Under the pieces are notes generated by a model that saw nothing but the letters and a program-made list of their open reading frames with translations, was not told the DNA's origin and ran no database searches. A program made the position numbers and the translations under genes. Of a stretch of 64,000 nucleotides of DNA, positions 32,275 to 43,369 are shown in pieces; within the stretch, counting starts at the first letter, position 1; every line of letters starts with the position of its first letter. This stretch comes from Eleusine coracana subsp. coracana (taxonomy: Eukaryota > Streptophyta > Magnoliopsida > Poales > Poaceae). The stretch lies in NCBI GenBank assembly GCA_032690845.1, contig CM064417.1:36338432-36402431 (forward strand). The letters run 5' to 3'.

Positions 32275-32891
32275 TGTTGGGGGGATCGCTTCGCAAGCCA
32301 CCGCTCAAGTGTTTGTCAAAGTCGGGCTATGAATTAAAGTCAAAGTTAACCATCGTTACCCTTTTTTATTAACCATAACTTCGAGGTACAGGTGTCCATC
32401 AGAGGCCTCGAAAAAAACGAAGACCCTTCGGCCCTAGCAGAAGGAGGAAAGTGCGCTCAAAAGCAACGGACCCTTCGAGCGGTACCTCCACGCCCATTAA
32501 GGACGAAGCCATCATCCTTCGAAGGACAGGACACCGTACAAGATCAAGAACTAGCATGGCACGAAGAGGGCAACATGTGGTGCGAGCACGTGTCGTGGCG
32601 TGCGAGACAAGGAAGGGTACCAAAAAAGCTCAAATGATCAATTTATCCTTTATGATCATTTTGTACAGAATATTCGGAGAATATAGTAGGTAATTAGGGA
32701 CAAAATGGTCATTTACATATGACCTAAGTATAGGCCTATAAATAGAACACCCCTACCTACTTGTAACGGGACGAATCTTTTTGGGAATACGTGAAGGGAG
32801 CCCATTATTCCGTTCCGGATCCTTCGTGATTCCCTTTTATGTCTACCCTTTCTGTTAGTGGCACTAAAGCTTGAGCTTTGTGACACCAACA
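32275..32891 (+). repeat. 5' LTR of element D
   Basis: It begins TGTTGGGGGGATCGCTTCGC and ends GACACCAACA. It is collinear with 50210-50831. A TATAAATA lies at 32737-32744. Confidence 0.9.
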
Positions 32892-32892
32892 G

Positions 32893-32906
32893 TGGCGCCC
32901 ATCGTG
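32893..32906 (+). promoter_or_regulatory. Primer-binding site of element D
   Basis: TGGCGCCCATCGTG follows the LTR by one base, in the position and style of Tat-lineage primer sites. Confidence 0.65.
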
Positions 32907-32931
32907 TTGTGAGCTCGTATGTAAGCTCACA

Positions 32932-33203
32932 ATGACTCAACTCCACAGACCACTGTCATCAAGCGGCACCGCGCCCCTCCGAAGCAGTGCTCTGGGAGAC
33001 CCCCAACTGACTGACGATCAATCTACATCGCAAGTAACCAAAGAGAATACCCCCAAAGGGCAACCATCGCTTCAAGCAGAAGTGGTAGGTTGTCCAAAAG
33101 ACCCAGTACAACGTCTCGTACAGCCGTCTAGCTCAAACCTTCCAGGAAGCAACACCCCAACCTCGATGACAGCAGCACAAGAGATGAAACTATTAGCCCA
33201 AAG
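32932..33203 (+). pseudogene. Element D gag, N-terminal part
   Basis: The ORF starts MTQLHRPLSSSGTAPLRS and reaches AAQEMKLLAQ, where element G interrupts it. The frame resumes at 37545 with a coiled-coil-like EHLEQLKQQLLQEQELR. No domain is recognised in this low-complexity N-terminus, as is usual for Tat gag. Confidence 0.7.
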
Positions 33204-34102
33204 TGATGAGTATATCACACCGATGGATACACACAACACTCCTCCAACTAAGATGAAAGTTCATGTGCATCACCTGAATTTATAGGTGAGATCGTTTCTA
33301 ATGTTTTTATTATGTAGTTTTGAGAATAGATTGCTACCTAATGAATTAATTGTTGTTAGGAACCATGGAGATGATAATGAGATAGCTGGGGAGGTGATTG
33401 GAGGCGTGATGAGCCAGCAAGGACGTCCAAGCTAAGGTGGAGGCCCAATCAAAACCGACTTCGAGTCTGTTTCGGAGCCCAGGACCAGTCTACACTAAAA
33501 TGGACGCCCAGAACGCATACGGACTCAGATTTGGATGTTCTATATATGCCTGGAAAGATAACGAAATACCTTTCCAACCCAACCAGCACCATATCAAAAT
33601 TTGTCCTGAGCTGTCAGAAATCGCCAAAATAAATTGACATCCAGAATCTGTCCTGGTGCTGCGACATCGTAATCGGTCTTTGGGCCATGTATCGAGTTGA
33701 GCCTACTTAGGGCTGCATCCAGGGGGTCTTGCACGATCCTAGGGTCCTCATATACAGCCGCCACCTCTTTATTAGGGTTCGGGTTTTGCTTAGATTATTC
33801 TGTTGATAACAGTTTTGCCGTTTGATCGGTTTATGAGATCCCAACTTGTGAGATTCATTGTATACTTGCAAATTTGGTTGCATTCTTCTTTGTTCTTTCT
33901 TGTGTTCTTGATTTGCAGGAAAGGATTAGCCTTCTCGGCGAGGTCAATCATTCTTGAACGGTTGATAACTAGAGGAGACGTTGTGCTACGATTGCGGGGT
34001 TCAAAACGTGTCGTTCGGAAGCCGGATCGATTTGTGTATCACCTTCGCCTTAATCAAGATTATCAGAACCTATCGGAAGATCGGAAACCCTTGTCCACAT
34101 CA
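33204..34102 (+). repeat. 5' LTR of element G
   Basis: It begins TGATGAGTATATCACACCG and ends TTGTCCACATCA. It is 899 bp against 900 bp for the 3' LTR, with scattered substitutions between them. Confidence 0.92.
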
Positions 34103-34104
34103 AG

Positions 34105-34117
34105 TGGTAATCAGAGC
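34105..34117 (+). promoter_or_regulatory. Primer-binding site of element G (tRNA-iMet-like)
   Basis: TGGTAATCAGAGC lies two bases inside the 5' LTR. It has one extra A compared with the usual plant initiator-Met primer site, the same variant as at 6859-6872. Confidence 0.8.
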
Positions 34118-35216
34118 TTCAGGTACACCATTAGGTTCGCCCTTATCCTCATTATTTTGTTCAATCCTTGAGTCCAGAAAATTGCCCTACAAAAATATTT
34201 GTTAGTCGTGTTTCCGCTGTCCTACACCCCCCTTGTGCCTTGCAATTTTCAGTTTAGTTTGCTTCGCGGAATTTTAGTCCCTACAAGATCATTGTGTTGT
34301 TGGTCTAGTGCTTATTCTTTGGTCTTGTTTGAGTCGTGTGTGTCCTTGTTCATAGACAATCAAGAAAAAAAATCGGATTGTTGCACACGTTGAGAGTATA
34401 GTACTGCTGGAATTGCTTGCACTAATATTTATTTAACATCTAGCCTTTTACTTTTGTGTGCGAAAGAAACTTAGTGTTTTCTGTTGCACGTTGTTCCTTG
34501 AGTCAAGAGAATGCTGCACGTTGTTGCATATGAGAATTGTCGGTTCAGTTCTACAAGTACATCTATTCGTTACGTAAAGAGTGCAAAAAAAGAAAGTTCA
34601 GGTTTTTCCTTTGTGCTATAAACTTCGCAACTCTTGTTGCAGTTCTGTGTCGAAAAAATCATGAAAGAAGTAAAAGGCAAAGAGGTGCTGAAAAAAAAAT
34701 AAGAAGAAAAATCTGCACCTATAACAAACGAAAAAAACGAAAGGAGAAGAGGAAAAAATTCAAAATTGCTTACAGCCTTTGTGTCCTTTGTTGAGCCATT
34801 TGCTTGCTTGCTTGAACTAGGTCTGAGACAAGTTTAGGCCGGTGACATAGACTAGCTTGGGACTATTATTCAGTTTTGTAATTTCTGAATTGAAATTTTG
34901 CTAATCCTTGCTACTATAAATTACCTACCTAGCTCCATATATATCCTTCTGAATAGGGACAAAACTTTGGACCCTCGCAATCGTCGGATCACACTCTCCA
35001 AGGTATCCTCTGTTTTGCTATTAAGAATCTTGTAAGAACTCAGTTAGGTGCTGCCATTTGCTTGTTGAGAGTTTCCACCGTGATCAAACAGTAGTGATAG
35101 GAAAATATACTCTTGTGTGTTTTCTTGTTTTCTATTAACAATGATAGGTTACAACACCGATGGTGATGAGTCGATGGTGTCAAATGAGGCTGATACAAGT
35201 GTTGTAGCACAAATGA
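34118..35216 (+). other. Element G leader
   Basis: No gene recognised. AT-rich leader with an A-rich stretch at 34690-34770. The gag expected here in an autonomous element is absent. Confidence 0.6.
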
Positions 35217-35648
35217 GTGCTTAGTTCTCAAATAGAGAAGGTAGAGCAAAATCAAATAAACAACTTGTTTCAGACTCACTTTGTTGTGAAGGATCGACGT
35301 TGTCATGTCATTATTGATGGAGAGAGTAGCCACAACATCACAAGCTTGGAATTGGTTGAGAAGCTCAGCTTGACCACACAGCCACACCCATGTCCATACT
35401 ACATCCAATGGGTAAATTCTTGTGGTAAGATAATGGTAGATAAAATTGCACGCATTAAATTTTTTATTGGTTCTTATAAGGATTGGACAGATTTTGATAT
35501 AGTGCCTATGCAAGCATGTCATTTGTTATTGAGTAAGCCTTGGATTTCTACAAATAATGCTTTGCACAATACCATTGCTATAGCTATTCATTTAAATACA
35601 ATGGTAGAAGAGTTACTCTTAAACCTATGTCTGCTGCTAAAATTTTAG
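35217..35648 (+). pseudogene. Element G retropepsin-like domain
   Basis: The frame encodes CHVIIDGESSHNITSLELVEKL (positions 35300-35365), a retropepsin active site with Asp-Gly-Glu-Ser, and later DIVPMQACHLLLSKPWI, the typical downstream segment in Ty3/gypsy proteases. The frame then shifts near 35620, and the reading continues in the ORF at 35627. Without gag or RT it has no partner in cis. Confidence 0.75.
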
Positions 35649-36934
35649 AGGAGGATCAACAAAGACTTGAGAGAAGAAAGAATGAACCATTTAGGATAGA
35701 ATGGGCTGTTTCAAATGTTGCAACACTTTCATTAAAATCTGAATTACTAGAGGATGAACATATTTTCTTGCCTCTTGTTACGACTAATACATTTCAGATT
35801 CTACACAAAGAAGAGGATAGTGAGAAAGATAAAGAACAAATTATTGTTTCAAGTAAGAACTTTCCTAATGTACTGGATTGTTCCAACAATCTTATTGTAT
35901 TGGAACCTTGTCTTGATTTTTCATTGTCACAAGTTGATTTATCTACTAATCCTTTTGATAAAAAGAAGTTGTGTGCCACTGCTTCACTTATACCTTTACC
36001 ACAACAAATGAATGAGCTTGATGTTTTTGCTTATGATTCACCTACTAGTGCTGAAATGAAATATTTGATTTTAATAACATGTGAAAATGATGAGCAGATA
36101 TTATTATCTTCTCTAAATACTTTGGGTTATATTGAATTTGATGTTCTTTGTGATCAAAATACCGTAGAAAAGCAAATATTTTTTCAAACTGAATTGCCTT
36201 TACTAACAAGAAACAATTTTTATGCTATAGGAAACTATGATAATAGAGGTGTATTTATAGTGCACAAAGTTTATATTTGCTCAAACATGAATCCTCCTTT
36301 TGTTGTACAACCAAATGATGAACTAGAAAACTGCAATAACAATTACCATATCATATCAGGTTTTTCTAGTGTTTTTAAGATCACACATTTTCTATCTTGT
36401 CAGAAGAGGGAGAATGATGTTCATATTGCTAAGCAAGTTTTCAAAGAGGTCATTAGTTTGCATTACATGCCTTCTACTGTAGTTTCACATTGTGATGATA
36501 AATTTCATAATGCATATAAATATGAGTTGCATCCCAAGTTTAGGAATTGTTCTATATTTTATATTTCGGATTTGAGACCACTATTGGGAGAAAGGGATGA
36601 GATCGAGTCGAGGATGACTCTAATTCAAAAAGGGGAGAATGATGAGTACATCACACCCATGGATACACACAACACTCCTCCAACTAAGATAAAACTTCAT
36701 GTGCATCACCTGAATTTACAGGTGAGATCGTTTCTAATGTTTTTATTATGTGGTTTTGAGAATAGATTGCTACCTAATGAATTAATTGTTCGTAGGAACC
36801 ATGGAGATGATGATGAGATAGCTAGAGAGGTGATTGGAGGCGTGATGGGCCAGCAAGAATGTCCAAGCCAAGGTGGAGGCCCAATCAAAACCGACTTCGA
36901 GTCTGTTTCGGAGCCCAGGACCAGTCAGCACTAA
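35627..36934 (+). CDS. Element G long ORF: unknown region, integrase scrap, LTR-encoded tail
   Basis: The ORF has 435 residues. Residues 1-25 (SAAKILEEDQQRLERRKNE) are the post-protease linker of Ty3/gypsy pol. Residues about 30-240 match nothing I know and are acidic, leucine-rich and AT-coded. Residues about 245-291 are a piece of integrase core (FKITHFLSCQ, then SHCDDKF with an Asp). Residues about 300-325 (FRNCSIFYISDLRPLLG) are an integrase C-terminal end. From residue 338 the frame runs into the 3' LTR. An intact 1.3-kb frame in an otherwise deleted element suggests recent origin or a retained function; a chance survival in a young deletion derivative is the plain alternative. Confidence 0.6.
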   Translation: MSAAKILEEDQQRLERRKNEPFRIEWAVSNVATLSLKSELLEDEHIFLPLVTTNTFQILHKEEDSEKDKEQIIVSSKNFPNVLDCSNNLIVLEPCLDFSLSQVDLSTNPFDKKKLCATASLIPLPQQMNELDVFAYDSPTSAEMKYLILITCENDEQILLSSLNTLGYIEFDVLCDQNTVEKQIFFQTELPLLTRNNFYAIGNYDNRGVFIVHKVYICSNMNPPFVVQPNDELENCNNNYHIISGFSSVFKITHFLSCQKRENDVHIAKQVFKEVISLHYMPSTVVSHCDDKFHNAYKYELHPKFRNCSIFYISDLRPLLGERDEIESRMTLIQKGENDEYITPMDTHNTPPTKIKLHVHHLNLQVRSFLMFLLCGFENRLLPNELIVRRNHGDDDEIAREVIGGVMGQQECPSQGGGPIKTDFESVSEPRTSQH

Positions 36935-37539
36935 AATGGACGCCCAGGATGCATATGGACTCGGATTTGGACGTTCCATATATGCCTGGAAAGATAGCGA
37001 AAATACCTTTCCAACCCAAGCAGTAACATATCAAAATTCGTCCTAAGCCATCAGAAATCGCCGAAACAAATCAACTTCCAGAATCTATCCTGGTGCTACG
37101 ATATCATAATCGGTCTTTGGGCCATGTATCGAGTTGAGCCCACTTAGGGCTGCGTCCAGGGGGTCTTGCACGACCCTAGGATCGTCATATATAGCTGCTG
37201 CCTCTTCATTAGGATTTAGGTTTTGCTTAGATTATTCTGTTGTTAACAGTTTTGCCGTTTGATCGGTTTGTGAGACCCCAACTTGTGAGATTCATCGTAT
37301 ACTTGCAAATTTGGTTGCATTCTTCTTTGTTCTTGCTTGTGTTTTTGATTTGCAGGCAAGGATAATCCTTCTCAATGAGGTCAATCGTTCTTGAACGGGT
37401 GATAACCAGAGGAGACGTTGTGCTGTGATTGCGGGGTTCAGAACATGTCGTTCGGAAGACGGATTGATTTGTGTATCGCCTCCGCCTTAATCAAGATTAT
37501 CAAAACCTATCGGAAGATCGAGAACCCTTGTCCACATCA
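36640..37539 (+). repeat. 3' LTR of element G
   Basis: It begins TGATGAGTACATCACACCC and ends TTGTCCACATCA, followed by CAAAG. The first 295 bp are open in frame with the upstream ORF; LQVRSFLMFLL and NELIVRRNHGDD resemble the pol tail that some gypsy families encode in the LTR. Confidence 0.92.
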
Positions 37540-37544
37540 CAAAG

Positions 37545-38640
37545 AGCCGAGCACCTCGAGCAACTCAAGCAACAGCTGTTGCAAGAGCAAGAGCTAAGAA
37601 GCAAAGCGCTATCAGAGAGAGAGAAAGCCTTACAAGAGAAAGAGTACATAGCCTAGCTCAAACTCAAGAATCTGCAACTGGCAAAAGAAGTCGAAGAACT
37701 CCAGAGAACCATACGCAAGGCAATCACCAAGAATCAAACCCAATGCCTGAAGCTCACCCATACCTCGAGCAAGAAGTACCACTTACGCCAAGCCGTCAGC
37801 CGATAGCCGCAGAAGTACTGCCAAATCGAAGAGCAAGCACAATGGGCATAATCGACAAAGACTCACCTCTCTCCGAAGGGTTGCAAAGAGCTCCATACCC
37901 ACCGCAGTTTTCAGGATGATATCGGTAGCCAAGTTCAGGGGAAATTATGACCCAAGGCAATTCCTCATGAGCTACGAAGCAGCAATCATATCAGTAGGAG
38001 GAGACGAGGCAACCTTGGCAAAGGCATTCATTTGCGCCCTCGAAGAGTCCGCCCTCAATTGGTATTTCAACCCCCCCCCCCCGGGTCTCTATACAGCTAG
38101 GAAAACATCAGGAATAAGGGTGGTCGCAAGCTTTTGAGCGTTCTGCACCGTTATGGAACCATCGCATGAGTTGTTGAATATCGCCCAGCAAGAAAATGAG
38201 AAATTACATGATTACTATAGAAGATTCCTAACGCTTCGAGCCCAGGCCCCGAGCATCATGGATGAGGTGGCAATAAGTTCTGTACTCAGAGGCATGCGAG
38301 CATGCCAGATGTCTTCATACTGTGCGCAAAAACCACCACACAAAATGCAAATCCTATGTACGAAGTTCGAAGAATACAGTAGATCAGATGTGGATTACAA
38401 AAGATGCAAGCAAAGTCAAAATAAGAGTCGCAACCAACCACACAGCGATGGTGGTTATGAAGAAAGGCAGTACAGAAAAGCTAAGCAATCCACAGAACCC
38501 TCGCCTTCGTTCATCGGTCACATCGAGGGAGAGAAAGAAGACACCATGGGTAGAGATAACCAGAGTAATGATTTTAGAGGAAGCAGCCAACAAGGGCGTG
38601 GCAGAGGCCGAGGCTCTCAAGTCCAGACTTGACCGACCAG
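37545..38640 (+). pseudogene. Element D gag, main part
   Basis: After element G the frame continues EHLEQLKQQLLQEQ to a stop near 37655. The capsid core follows in pieces: KFRGNYDPRQFLMSYEAAI with LAKAFICALEESALNWYF (37920-38080) and ELLNIAQQENEKLHDYYRRF with LRAQAPSIMDE (38165-38270). A 12-C tract at 38071-38082 and frameshifts break the protein. The end is a Gly/Arg-rich GRGRGRGSQ stretch near 38620. Confidence 0.8.
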
Positions 38641-38650
38641 AAAGCCATAC

Positions 38651-38695
38651 TGTTTCTACTGTGGAGAGGACAAAGGGCATAAAACTTCCACTTGC
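38651..38695 (+). pseudogene. Element D gag zinc knuckle and protease linker
   Basis: CFYCGEDKGHKTSTC is a CCHC knuckle (C-x2-C-x4-H-x4-C) after the stop that ends the previous frame. The following 370 bp encode a Pro/Gln/His-rich linker up to about 39060. Confidence 0.8.
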
Positions 38696-39265
38696 CTCAA
38701 AGCAAAAGAAATCCAAGAAAGGATCGAAGCAGAAAAGAAGGCTTCATCCTTACCCAAAGCCATCAATTATACATCACCCAACCCATGGCCCCAGCAACCA
38801 TATCCACAACCCGCTCAGCCCAATTACCACTACCCAAGCACCCACCATCATCAACTTTACGCACCATCCCCATATTTACATGCAACTCACCCCACACAAC
38901 CGCCCAGCCAATATGTTCAACCCAGACAACAAATCCAACAACCATCGCCTAGCCAAGACCAACAAAGGCAAAAGCAAGAGCCTCAACACCTACCACAGTC
39001 TAAACCAGAGATCACCCCAAACCAAGCCGCAACCTTTCCAGTGCAAGGCTACATTGGAATGATATGCGGAGGGTCATCCTCAGATTTTGAAAACAAAAGA
39101 AGAAGAAGAGATCACTTTCGAATAGTAAATAGTGTTTTCATAGAAGGACCTGTTATCAAGTCAAAGTAGTCTCATATTCCCATCACATTCATCGAGTCAG
39201 ATCTCAACCTCAAAGCTTATCCACATGTTGACGCGTTTGTAATTAAAGCTCACATCCACACCTAG

Positions 39266-39724
39266 ATGGTCAGCAAAGTTCTCGTAGACAATGGCAGCCA
39301 AGCAGACATACTGTTCATAAACACCTTCGAGCAAATGGGCCTCAACAAAAGTTCCCTGCAGCCGTCAAACATACCACTCATAGGCTTCGGCGGAAAAAGG
39401 ATCACTCCCATGGGTACAATCTCCCTCCCAGTATCGTTCGGCAACACCCAAAACCCTCAAACAGAATATGTAACATTCGATGTGGTGGATCTCTGCCACT
39501 CATTTAACGTCATATTTAGCCGGGGCACAATTAACACCTTCGACGCCGTCATCCATAGTGCATATCTATGCATGAAGATTCCAGCAGCCGGAGGGGTTAT
39601 CACAGTCAAAGGAAATCAGCAGATGGTAAGAGAATTAGAAAAAGGTTATGCACCGGGGAAAAGAAATTGCAACAACATACAGATTTTCAGCCAAGAGCAG
39701 CTAGAGGATGAAGAGAGAACCTGA
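39266..39724 (+). pseudogene. Element D protease
   Basis: VLVDNGSQADILF holds the retropepsin Asp in a DNGS context, as in Tat elements. FDVVDLCHSFNVIFSRGTIN is the downstream part. A stop (TAG at 39264-39266 region) precedes it and a TGA ends it at 39724, so the polyprotein is interrupted on both sides. Confidence 0.8.
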
Positions 39725-39745
39725 AAAGCTCGTGAGGAGCATAAA

Positions 39746-40912
39746 GTGAACGCAAGAGAAGAGACACGATGTCTCAACCAAGAAAAGGTTGTAGTTCAGC
39801 CAGACGAAGAAACCAAAAAATTACTCCTCGATGAACAAGTCCTTGGCCAGTTCGTCATAGTAGGCTCTGGCTTAGACTTCGAAGAAGAGAAAGAACTGCT
39901 AGCATTTCTGAGTAAGAACAAAGATGTATTTGCTTGGTCTCCAGCAGACCTCAAAGGTGTGGACAAAAGCATCATAGAGCACATGCTAGAGGTCGACACA
40001 AAGATCAGGCCAAAGAAACAAAGGTTTCAAAAGATGTCCGATGAAAAAACAGAAGCTATCAGAGCGAAAGTCCAACGGCTCCTTGATGCTTCTGTCATTC
40101 ATGAAGTGAAACACCCGTCCTTGCTGGCAAACTATGTAATGGTAAGGAAAAAGAAGGACAAGTGGAGAATGTGTATAGACTTCACATACCTCAACAAAGC
40201 TTGCCCCAAAGATGACTTCCCATTGCCTCGAATTGACAAAATTGTGGATGCAGCGGCTGGGAGCGAGCTGCTGTCATTGCTTGATTGTTTCTCCAGTTAT
40301 CATCAGATATGGCTAAGGACGGAGGACGAGGAAAAAACAAGTTTCATCATACTCTTTGGTACTTATTATTTCGTAAGAATGCCCGAGGGGTTGAAAAATG
40401 TCGGCCCCACATTTTGCCGCATGACTCAGAAAGCCTTTGAGTCACAGTTCAGAGAAAGCGTACACGCTTATGTGGACGATATCATAGTAGCAAGCAAAGT
40501 AAAGGGCAGCCACATCCCAGACCTCATAGAAACATTCAGAAACCTTCGAGCAACAAGGTTAAAACTGAATCCAGAGAAGTGTGTCTTCGGCATCCGAAAA
40601 GGTAGAGTACTCGGTTGTCTAGTGTCAGCCAAAGGCATCGAATCCAACCTGGACAAAATCAAAGCAATCATCCAAATACAAGAGCCCCAATGCCAAAAAG
40701 ATGTGCAGAAACTCACAGACAGATTGGCGGCACTAAACCGATTCATATCCAGATCGCCGAGCGAAGCTTGCCCTTCTTCCAAATTACCTCAAGAAGCAAT
40801 CAAAGCTAACCAACCCAGAGCCCGGGGCTGTGCTACTGTTATATGTCGCTGCGTCTCATTCGGCAGTCAGCGCAGTCCTTGTGCAGGAAAACAAAATAGT
40901 CAAAACGGTTAA
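39746..40912 (+). pseudogene. Element D reverse transcriptase
   Basis: Motifs in order are VFAWSPADLKGVD, KKDKWRMCIDFTYLNKACPKD, FPLPRIDKIVDAAAG, SYHQIWLRTEDEEKTSF, GLKNVGPTFCRMTQKAF, and the catalytic box HAYVDDIIVAS (near 40463-40490) with both Asp present. The frame leaves pol after RFISRS (about 40755); the connection region continues in another frame up to 40830. Confidence 0.9.
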
Positions 40913-42035
40913 AGGGGAACCGAAGGAACTCCTGGTACAACTACCAGCATATTATGTTAGTGAGGCACTGTCTGCCTCCAAGAGGCTCTATTCTAAGATG
41001 GAAAAAATTGCATACGTGGTAGTCACGGCTTCCAGAAAGCTGCGGCATTATTTCGAGGCTCATCACATCAAAGTGCTCACTAGCCAACCACTTAATGAAA
41101 TATTTGGCAATCGGGAAGCTTCAGGAACAATCGGCAAATGGGCCATGGAATTCTCAAAGCATGTAGTAGACTTTGAGAAACGCAGTGCCATCAAGTCTCA
41201 GGTACTTGCTGACTTCATAGCAGATTGGACGGCTCCACAACACACAAAAAAACAACCATGGTCTGAACCAGAGTGGACAGTGCATTGCGACGGAGCCTGG
41301 GGACTGGCCGGGGCAGGCATAGCAGCAGTAGTCACTTCGCCCACGGGTGTGAAAATGAGATATGTTGCAAGGCTCGAGTTTAGCAAGGAAACATACAAGT
41401 GCACCAACAATATAGCAGAGTATGAGACAGTATTGCTGGGGCTCAAGAAACTGAGGGCACTCAGAGTCCAGAGGTGCAAAGTTAGAACGGATTCCAAGAT
41501 CGTTGCCAGCCAACATAACAAAGAATTCACAATCAGGGAACAACTGCTTGAGAAATACCACAATACCATCCGAAGCATGGAAAAGTATTTCAAAGGCTTC
41601 AATATACGGTATATCGAGAGCAAGTTTAACACAGAAGCCAACGAGCTCACCATGTTTGCAGCAAGACAAGAGGCAATACTACAAGATGTGTTCTTTCAAA
41701 GAATCACAGAACCTTCGATCAAAGCAGACCTCCACGACCCCAAGCAAATACACGCAGTGACGAGTGAACACTGGAGATTTCAAATCCTTGCGTATCTCAG
41801 GAGTTTTTACGAGCCAGACACTGAGTCAGAGGCAAAAAGAATACAACAAAGGGCCAGAAACTACAGCATCATCGAAGGTCAGCTTTACAAGCCAGGAATT
41901 TGTGCCCCACTACTTATGTGTGTAAGCAGAATGGAGGGCACCCAGCTACTCAACGAGATACATGAAGGTATCTGTGGAGCACATATTGGACGTCAGCTGC
42001 TAGCTGTAAAGGCAGTCAAACAAGGTTTCTTTTGA
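40830..42035 (+). pseudogene. Element D dual RNase H region
   Basis: The first half is the usual gypsy RNase H remnant (VSAVLVQENKIVKTV, then KLRHYFEAHHIKVLT). The second is an additional archaeal-type RNase H: WTVHCDGAWGLAGAGIAAVV, NNIAEYETVLLGLKKL and VRTDSKIVASQ. This doubled arrangement is diagnostic for the Tat lineage. The frame ends at TGA 42033-42035 after the first integrase residues (LLNEIHEGICGAHIGRQLL). Confidence 0.88.
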
Positions 42036-42041
42036 CCATCT

Positions 42042-43000
42042 ATGGTCAAGGACGTCATAGAAGTAGTAACCAGATGCGAAGCTTGCCAAAAAATCTCAAA
42101 TAAGCACTCAGCACCCTCACAACCAACACAACTCATAGCCCCATCATGGCCTCTCCAACGCTGTGGAATCGACATCGTCGGACCCCTGCCCATAGCCCCA
42201 GTGAATTATAGGTGGGCAGTTGTAGTGCTAGAATATTTCACCAAGTGGATCAAAGCCAGACCAATCACAAACATCTCGGCTACAACAATAAGAAAGTTCT
42301 TTTGGCAAAACGGCGTCTGTCGCTTCGGAGTGCCAAGGGACATAACAGTCGACAACGGAAAACAATTTGAGAATGATATGTTCAAAGAATTCTGTCACTC
42401 TATCAAAACCAAAGTCGACTTCGCGTTAGTATATCACCCCTAGTCGAACGGAGCCGTCGAAAGAGCAAATAGTCTTATATTTAGGGCAATTAGAAAGATA
42501 CTCCTCGACGATAAGAAACGAAAGTGGGCAGAAGAACTGCCAAGGGTCATATGGTTACACAACACAACCGAAACCAGAGCAACCAAATACTCACCCTTTA
42601 GGTTACTTTACAGGGAAGAAGCAGTCACACCCGAGGAGATTTTGCATCAAAGCCCCAAAACTTTCAACGCAAAATCAACATAGCCTACAGAGGGGGAATC
42701 AAAGGATCTCATGGAACTCAACAGACTGGATGCATCTATCAACCGTGAACAGTATCAATCAGAAAACCACTAATGGAGGGATCAAAAAGTCGCACCCCAA
42801 GCTTATGCTGTAGGAGACCTAGTTCTACTTCGAAACCCGAAAACAGAAAGCAAAGGCAAGTTAGAACCCAAATGGGAGGGTCCATACATCATGGCAAAAT
42901 CAAACAAGCCCGAAGCATACAGGCTCCAGACCTTGCAAGGAGAAGAGTTGCCGCATTCTTGAAATGCGGACAACCTTTGAAGGTTTTACGTATAGAAAAA
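42042..43000 (+). pseudogene. Element D integrase
   Basis: The zinc-binding CEACQKISNKH is followed by the core with Asp in RCGIDIVGPL and Asp in ITVDNGKQFEND. An in-frame TAG at 42441-42443 precedes the segment with the third acidic residue (NGAVERANS). Further stops lie near 42680 and 42770. The C-terminal part (AYAVGDLVLLRNPKTESKGKL) is recognisable to about 42960. Non-functional. Confidence 0.85.
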
Positions 43001-43369
43001 GCACCACTCGAAGCATGTAAACAGCCAAGCATAGCACGAAACTATAAGTGCTACCTTGAGCTTAGTTGGTAGATTTTCTTTTCAAGCTTTCCTTTTAGGC
43101 AATTCTGTAAAGGACCGTACTCTTTTCCTCACAAGGGGAACCCTTCGTAGGGGTGAGGTTTTTAAAGGGGCGGATCCTATGTAAACCCTAGCTAAATCTA
43201 TAAAGCTACCTTCTCCAAAGCGGAAAGCCTCGCTCAGCATAGCACGTCGAAACAACTCCCACCATGGAGATTGAAACATTCGATGAAGAGCAGAAAGCTC
43301 TCAAGCCATAGCTGCCGCACTGGCTAAGCCCGAAGAGCTAAAAGCCGTGCAGTCAGCTAACTTAGCAAG

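Larger units (their letters stand above)
33204..37539 (+). mobile_element. Element G: non-autonomous LTR retrotransposon nested in D gag
   Basis: It is complete. 5' LTR 33204-34102, primer site 34105-34117, interior to 36639, 3' LTR 36640-37539, flanked by perfect CAAAG duplications (33199-33203 and 37540-37544). The purine tract AAAAAGGGGAGAA precedes the 3' LTR. The interior is only 2.5 kb and lacks gag and RT. A solo LTR of the family lies at 21849. Confidence 0.93.
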
